31,957 bases of DNA from a virus: positions 1 through 31,957 of the IMG/VR virus record IMGVR_UViG_3300007533_000002; one strand, given 5' to 3'. A program made the position numbers and the translations under genes. The notes below the pieces were generated by a model. That model was given only the letters and a program-made list of their open reading frames with translations. It searched no databases and was not told where the DNA came from. Shown one piece after another: positions 30,176-31,957 of the stretch. Within the stretch, counting starts at the first letter, position 1. Every line of letters starts with the position of its first letter.

Positions 30176-31496
30176 TATTGGCCCTCCTAGCGAGCATGTT
30201 TTTTACTTGAGGAATCGTCATATTGTATTTTTTTGCATACGAGCGGATTGCACTATCAGAGAATTGGGGAGTACGCGCCGGTGCCACTCCAGGGGAGGCA
30301 GATGCACCGGATCCACTTAATGAACGTGGATTTTGAAGATAGAAATTGGCATCTATATTAGACTGGCGGGTATTTTGAATTTCCCACTGGATGATTTTCT
30401 TAAATTCATTAAATTGATCAGTCGCTATTTTTGGATTGGAAAGCCAGTACTCTGGTTTGGTTAACTCTTTAAGTTCTTCCTGCTTTTCTTTTTTAACAGA
30501 ATCCCCTAAATATTGGCGAACTTGTCCCGCTGCCAATGAAGCTTTCGTTACTTCATTCATATAATCATGGTATGCCTGTGATTCACTTCCCGGAACAAGA
30601 CCGGCCAATGCTGCCTGAGCCCATTTTTTCCCTTGTCCCAGCACCCCAGAATAGTGAAGCATTTTTTGTGGGTTCACATTATTTACTGTCGTCAACACAT
30701 TTACCCCGTACCGATACCGTTTGCGTGATTCCGCATCACCACTCTTTTTTAATTCTTCTAATTTAGTTTGATTTAACCATCGTTTAATTTCGGGACTGAT
30801 GCTAATTTCTTTTTGATTGCGTGGTTGAGCAAGAGAGGGATCAGATGGCACCTGAACTGCATTGGTATCGGTCCCAATTCCACGAGACTTCCAGGGAGTT
30901 AGGCCCCATAAAGGGCTAGTTGGAATAATCCCCTGGGACAGTTGCGTCTCCTCATGGGCAAGCTTTCCTTGGTCGGTGGAGTAGCGCTTTCCTGACGTGT
31001 CGGTAAGCATTTTATAATATTGTGCTCTAAGATTCTTGTTTTGCAAATCGGCCTTGAATGCATTAATTGCATGCTGATAAGTCTCCGGTGGTACAATTCC
31101 TCTATCCACCGCTGTTTTTAATCTTTGTAAAGCTAATGCTTTGCCGGCCGCACCCGGTAAATTAACGGATCCACCATATTTAGCTTTTTCCTTCATCATA
31201 TTCAATTTAGCTTGATTAATTGGATCCAAATATCGATTGTTAATCTCTTGAGCTATATTTCTATCACGCGCACTTAAAATGTTTTCTTGTAGTTGTTGTG
31301 GCAAATAACTATTTTGTATTTGACGAGCTGCCGTATTCGCTGCCAATTGCTGTAACCGTGCATCGTTCATTTTAGGTGCATATCTATTGGCAATCCTCTG
31401 AGCTCGCATTTTATTAAGATTACCCCACATATTAATGGCGCTATCAAACACATCAGGGGCGACATTTAATCTATCGGAAATTGGAATAAAAGCCAT
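30168..31496 (-). CDS. gp20-type DNA ejection protein
   Basis: Protein of 442 aa (P22 gp20 has 471). Rich in Gln, Asn and Arg with long helices (RIANRYAPKMNDARLQQLAA, YLPQQLQENILSARDRNIAQ), a disordered Ser/Gly/Pro part near the end and a final short helix (IRSYAKKYNMTIPQVKNMLA). Placed second in the ejection set as in P22. SD GAGGGTG precedes the ATG. Sequence alone does not prove the function; order, size and composition support it. Confidence 0.72.
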   Translation of the reverse strand: MAFIPISDRLNVAPDVFDSAINMWGNLNKMRAQRIANRYAPKMNDARLQQLAANTAARQIQNSYLPQQLQENILSARDRNIAQEINNRYLDPINQAKLNMMKEKAKYGGSVNLPGAAGKALALQRLKTAVDRGIVPPETYQHAINAFKADLQNKNLRAQYYKMLTDTSGKRYSTDQGKLAHEETQLSQGIIPTSPLWGLTPWKSRGIGTDTNAVQVPSDPSLAQPRNQKEISISPEIKRWLNQTKLEELKKSGDAESRKRYRYGVNVLTTVNNVNPQKMLHYSGVLGQGKKWAQAALAGLVPGSESQAYHDYMNEVTKASLAAGQVRQYLGDSVKKEKQEELKELTKPEYWLSNPKIATDQFNEFKKIIQWEIQNTRQSNIDANFYLQNPRSLSGSGASASPGVAPARTPQFSDSAIRSYAKKYNMTIPQVKNMLARRANNG

Positions 31497-31505
31497 ATTT
31501 CACCC

Positions 31506-31957
31506 TCACAGCCATGAGGTAAGCGCATCGGCCGCCATACCTGCTATATTACCCCACGTGTGAGATTTGCTAGCAGCTTTATCAGCCTCGTTTTTACCCA
31601 TCTGATTATACATATTAGCTATATCACCACCCGTCGCTTCATCCCATGAGCCTTGTTGGGTAGCCGCTTGTTGTCCTCGCCCAGCAAAGCCAGTCAATCC
31701 ACCAAGATATTGATTCCATACGCCAAATAAATTATTTAAATAATTTTGTTGATCTTGCTCGGCTATATTTTGATTAAATTGGGCTAGTCCTTCCTTCTCA
31801 TCGTTAGACCCCAACATCCCACTCGCAGCATCGGCTGCCGTGATCCCTTGATCACCAGCGGCAATTTGATGTTTAGCCCAAGGGGACTGTTGATAGTGCT
31901 GCATAAAGTTATTAATGAATTCATTTGGATCGGCCATCTGTCCATAGGCGCCCCACA
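31506..31957 (-). CDS. gp7-type DNA ejection protein, C-terminal part (start lies at 277 across the junction)
   Basis: C-terminal part of the protein that starts at 277. Reading as an independent gene from the internal ATG at 31937 (MADPNEFINN) would miss the first 58 residues, because the frame stays open to the window end and continues in the left copy. The tail is Ala/Gly-rich and ends in MAADALTSWL. The gp20-like gene starts 10 bases further on with SD GAGGGTG, so both are probably translated from one late mRNA. P22 gp7 is the nearest known counterpart by size and order. Confidence 0.7.
   Translation of the reverse strand, partial: WGAYGQMADPNEFINNFMQHYQQSPWAKHQIAAGDQGITAADAASGMLGSNDEKEGLAQFNQNIAEQDQQNYLNNLFGVWNQYLGGLTGFAGRGQQAATQQGSWDEATGGDIANMYNQMGKNEADKAASKSHTWGNIAGMAADALTSWL
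31835..31957. repeat. terminal direct repeat, right copy (circular closure)
   Basis: Exact second copy of bases 1-123. It lies inside the coding region of the gp7-type ejection protein, whose start codon is only found in the left copy at 277. Confidence 0.95.

Noticed and set aside
31506-31937. Independent 143-aa gene starting at 31937
   Set aside because: The frame is open through the window end and continues in the left repeat copy to a better start with SD at 277, giving 201 aa.

Overview
The window is one complete, circularly closed genome of a short-tailed, P22-like temperate phage that probably persists as a plasmid. The last 123 bases (31835-31957) repeat the first 123 exactly, so the unique circle is about 31,834 bp. 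One virion gene, the gp7-type ejection protein, runs across the junction. The host is probably a low-GC gammaproteobacterium: gene content is of P22 type, SD sequences are standard, and a type I-F CRISPR-related locus is present. The species cannot be read from the sequence; Legionella-like hosts are only a guess.

Layout. A leftward (minus-strand) late block of about 19 kb starts near 9.77 kb and runs through the junction to 22.62 kb. In order it holds small terminase, a small basic protein, large terminase, portal, scaffold, coat, an 87-aa protein, a gp4-type tail accessory factor, a gp10-type plug protein, a 100-aa protein in the needle position, gp7-, gp20- and gp16-type ejection proteins, a collar-domain fibre, two small proteins, a large modular tail protein, a lectin-fold tail protein, a GH24 lysozyme and an XhlA-like membrane protein. 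The first part follows the P22 gene order.

A rightward accessory operon (9.99-13.2 kb) is driven by a near-consensus sigma70 promoter. It encodes three small proteins, two of them strongly acidic, then one solitary hairpin matching the type I-F CRISPR repeat core. A compact stand-alone Cas8f-Cas5f fusion like that of Tn7-like I-F3 elements follows, and then a zinc-ribbon/HTH protein derived from an ISL3 transposase. There is no Cas6, Cas7, Cas3, Cas1 or array, so I read this as a likely CRISPR-antagonist (anti-CRISPR) locus rather than an immune system. It is the most interesting part of the window.

The maintenance region (13.2-17.3 kb) has a palindrome-rich intergenic site with DnaA-box-like motifs, a SLOG-fold protein, a probable small RNA, a ParA/ParG-type partition pair flanked by shared AT-rich repeats, and a cluster of hairpins. 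A leftward replication operon follows: O-like initiator, possible helicase loader, HTH protein and VRR-NUC-like nuclease. The O-like gene carries internal iterons beside an AT-rich hexamer tract, which looks like a lambda-style origin. No integrase was found, consistent with a phage-plasmid.

The rightward early operon (17.5-22.6 kb) encodes a YopX protein, a YqaJ exonuclease, RecT annealase, SSB, several unknowns and a three-TM-type holin. It meets the late block tail-to-tail at a bidirectional terminator near 22.6 kb.
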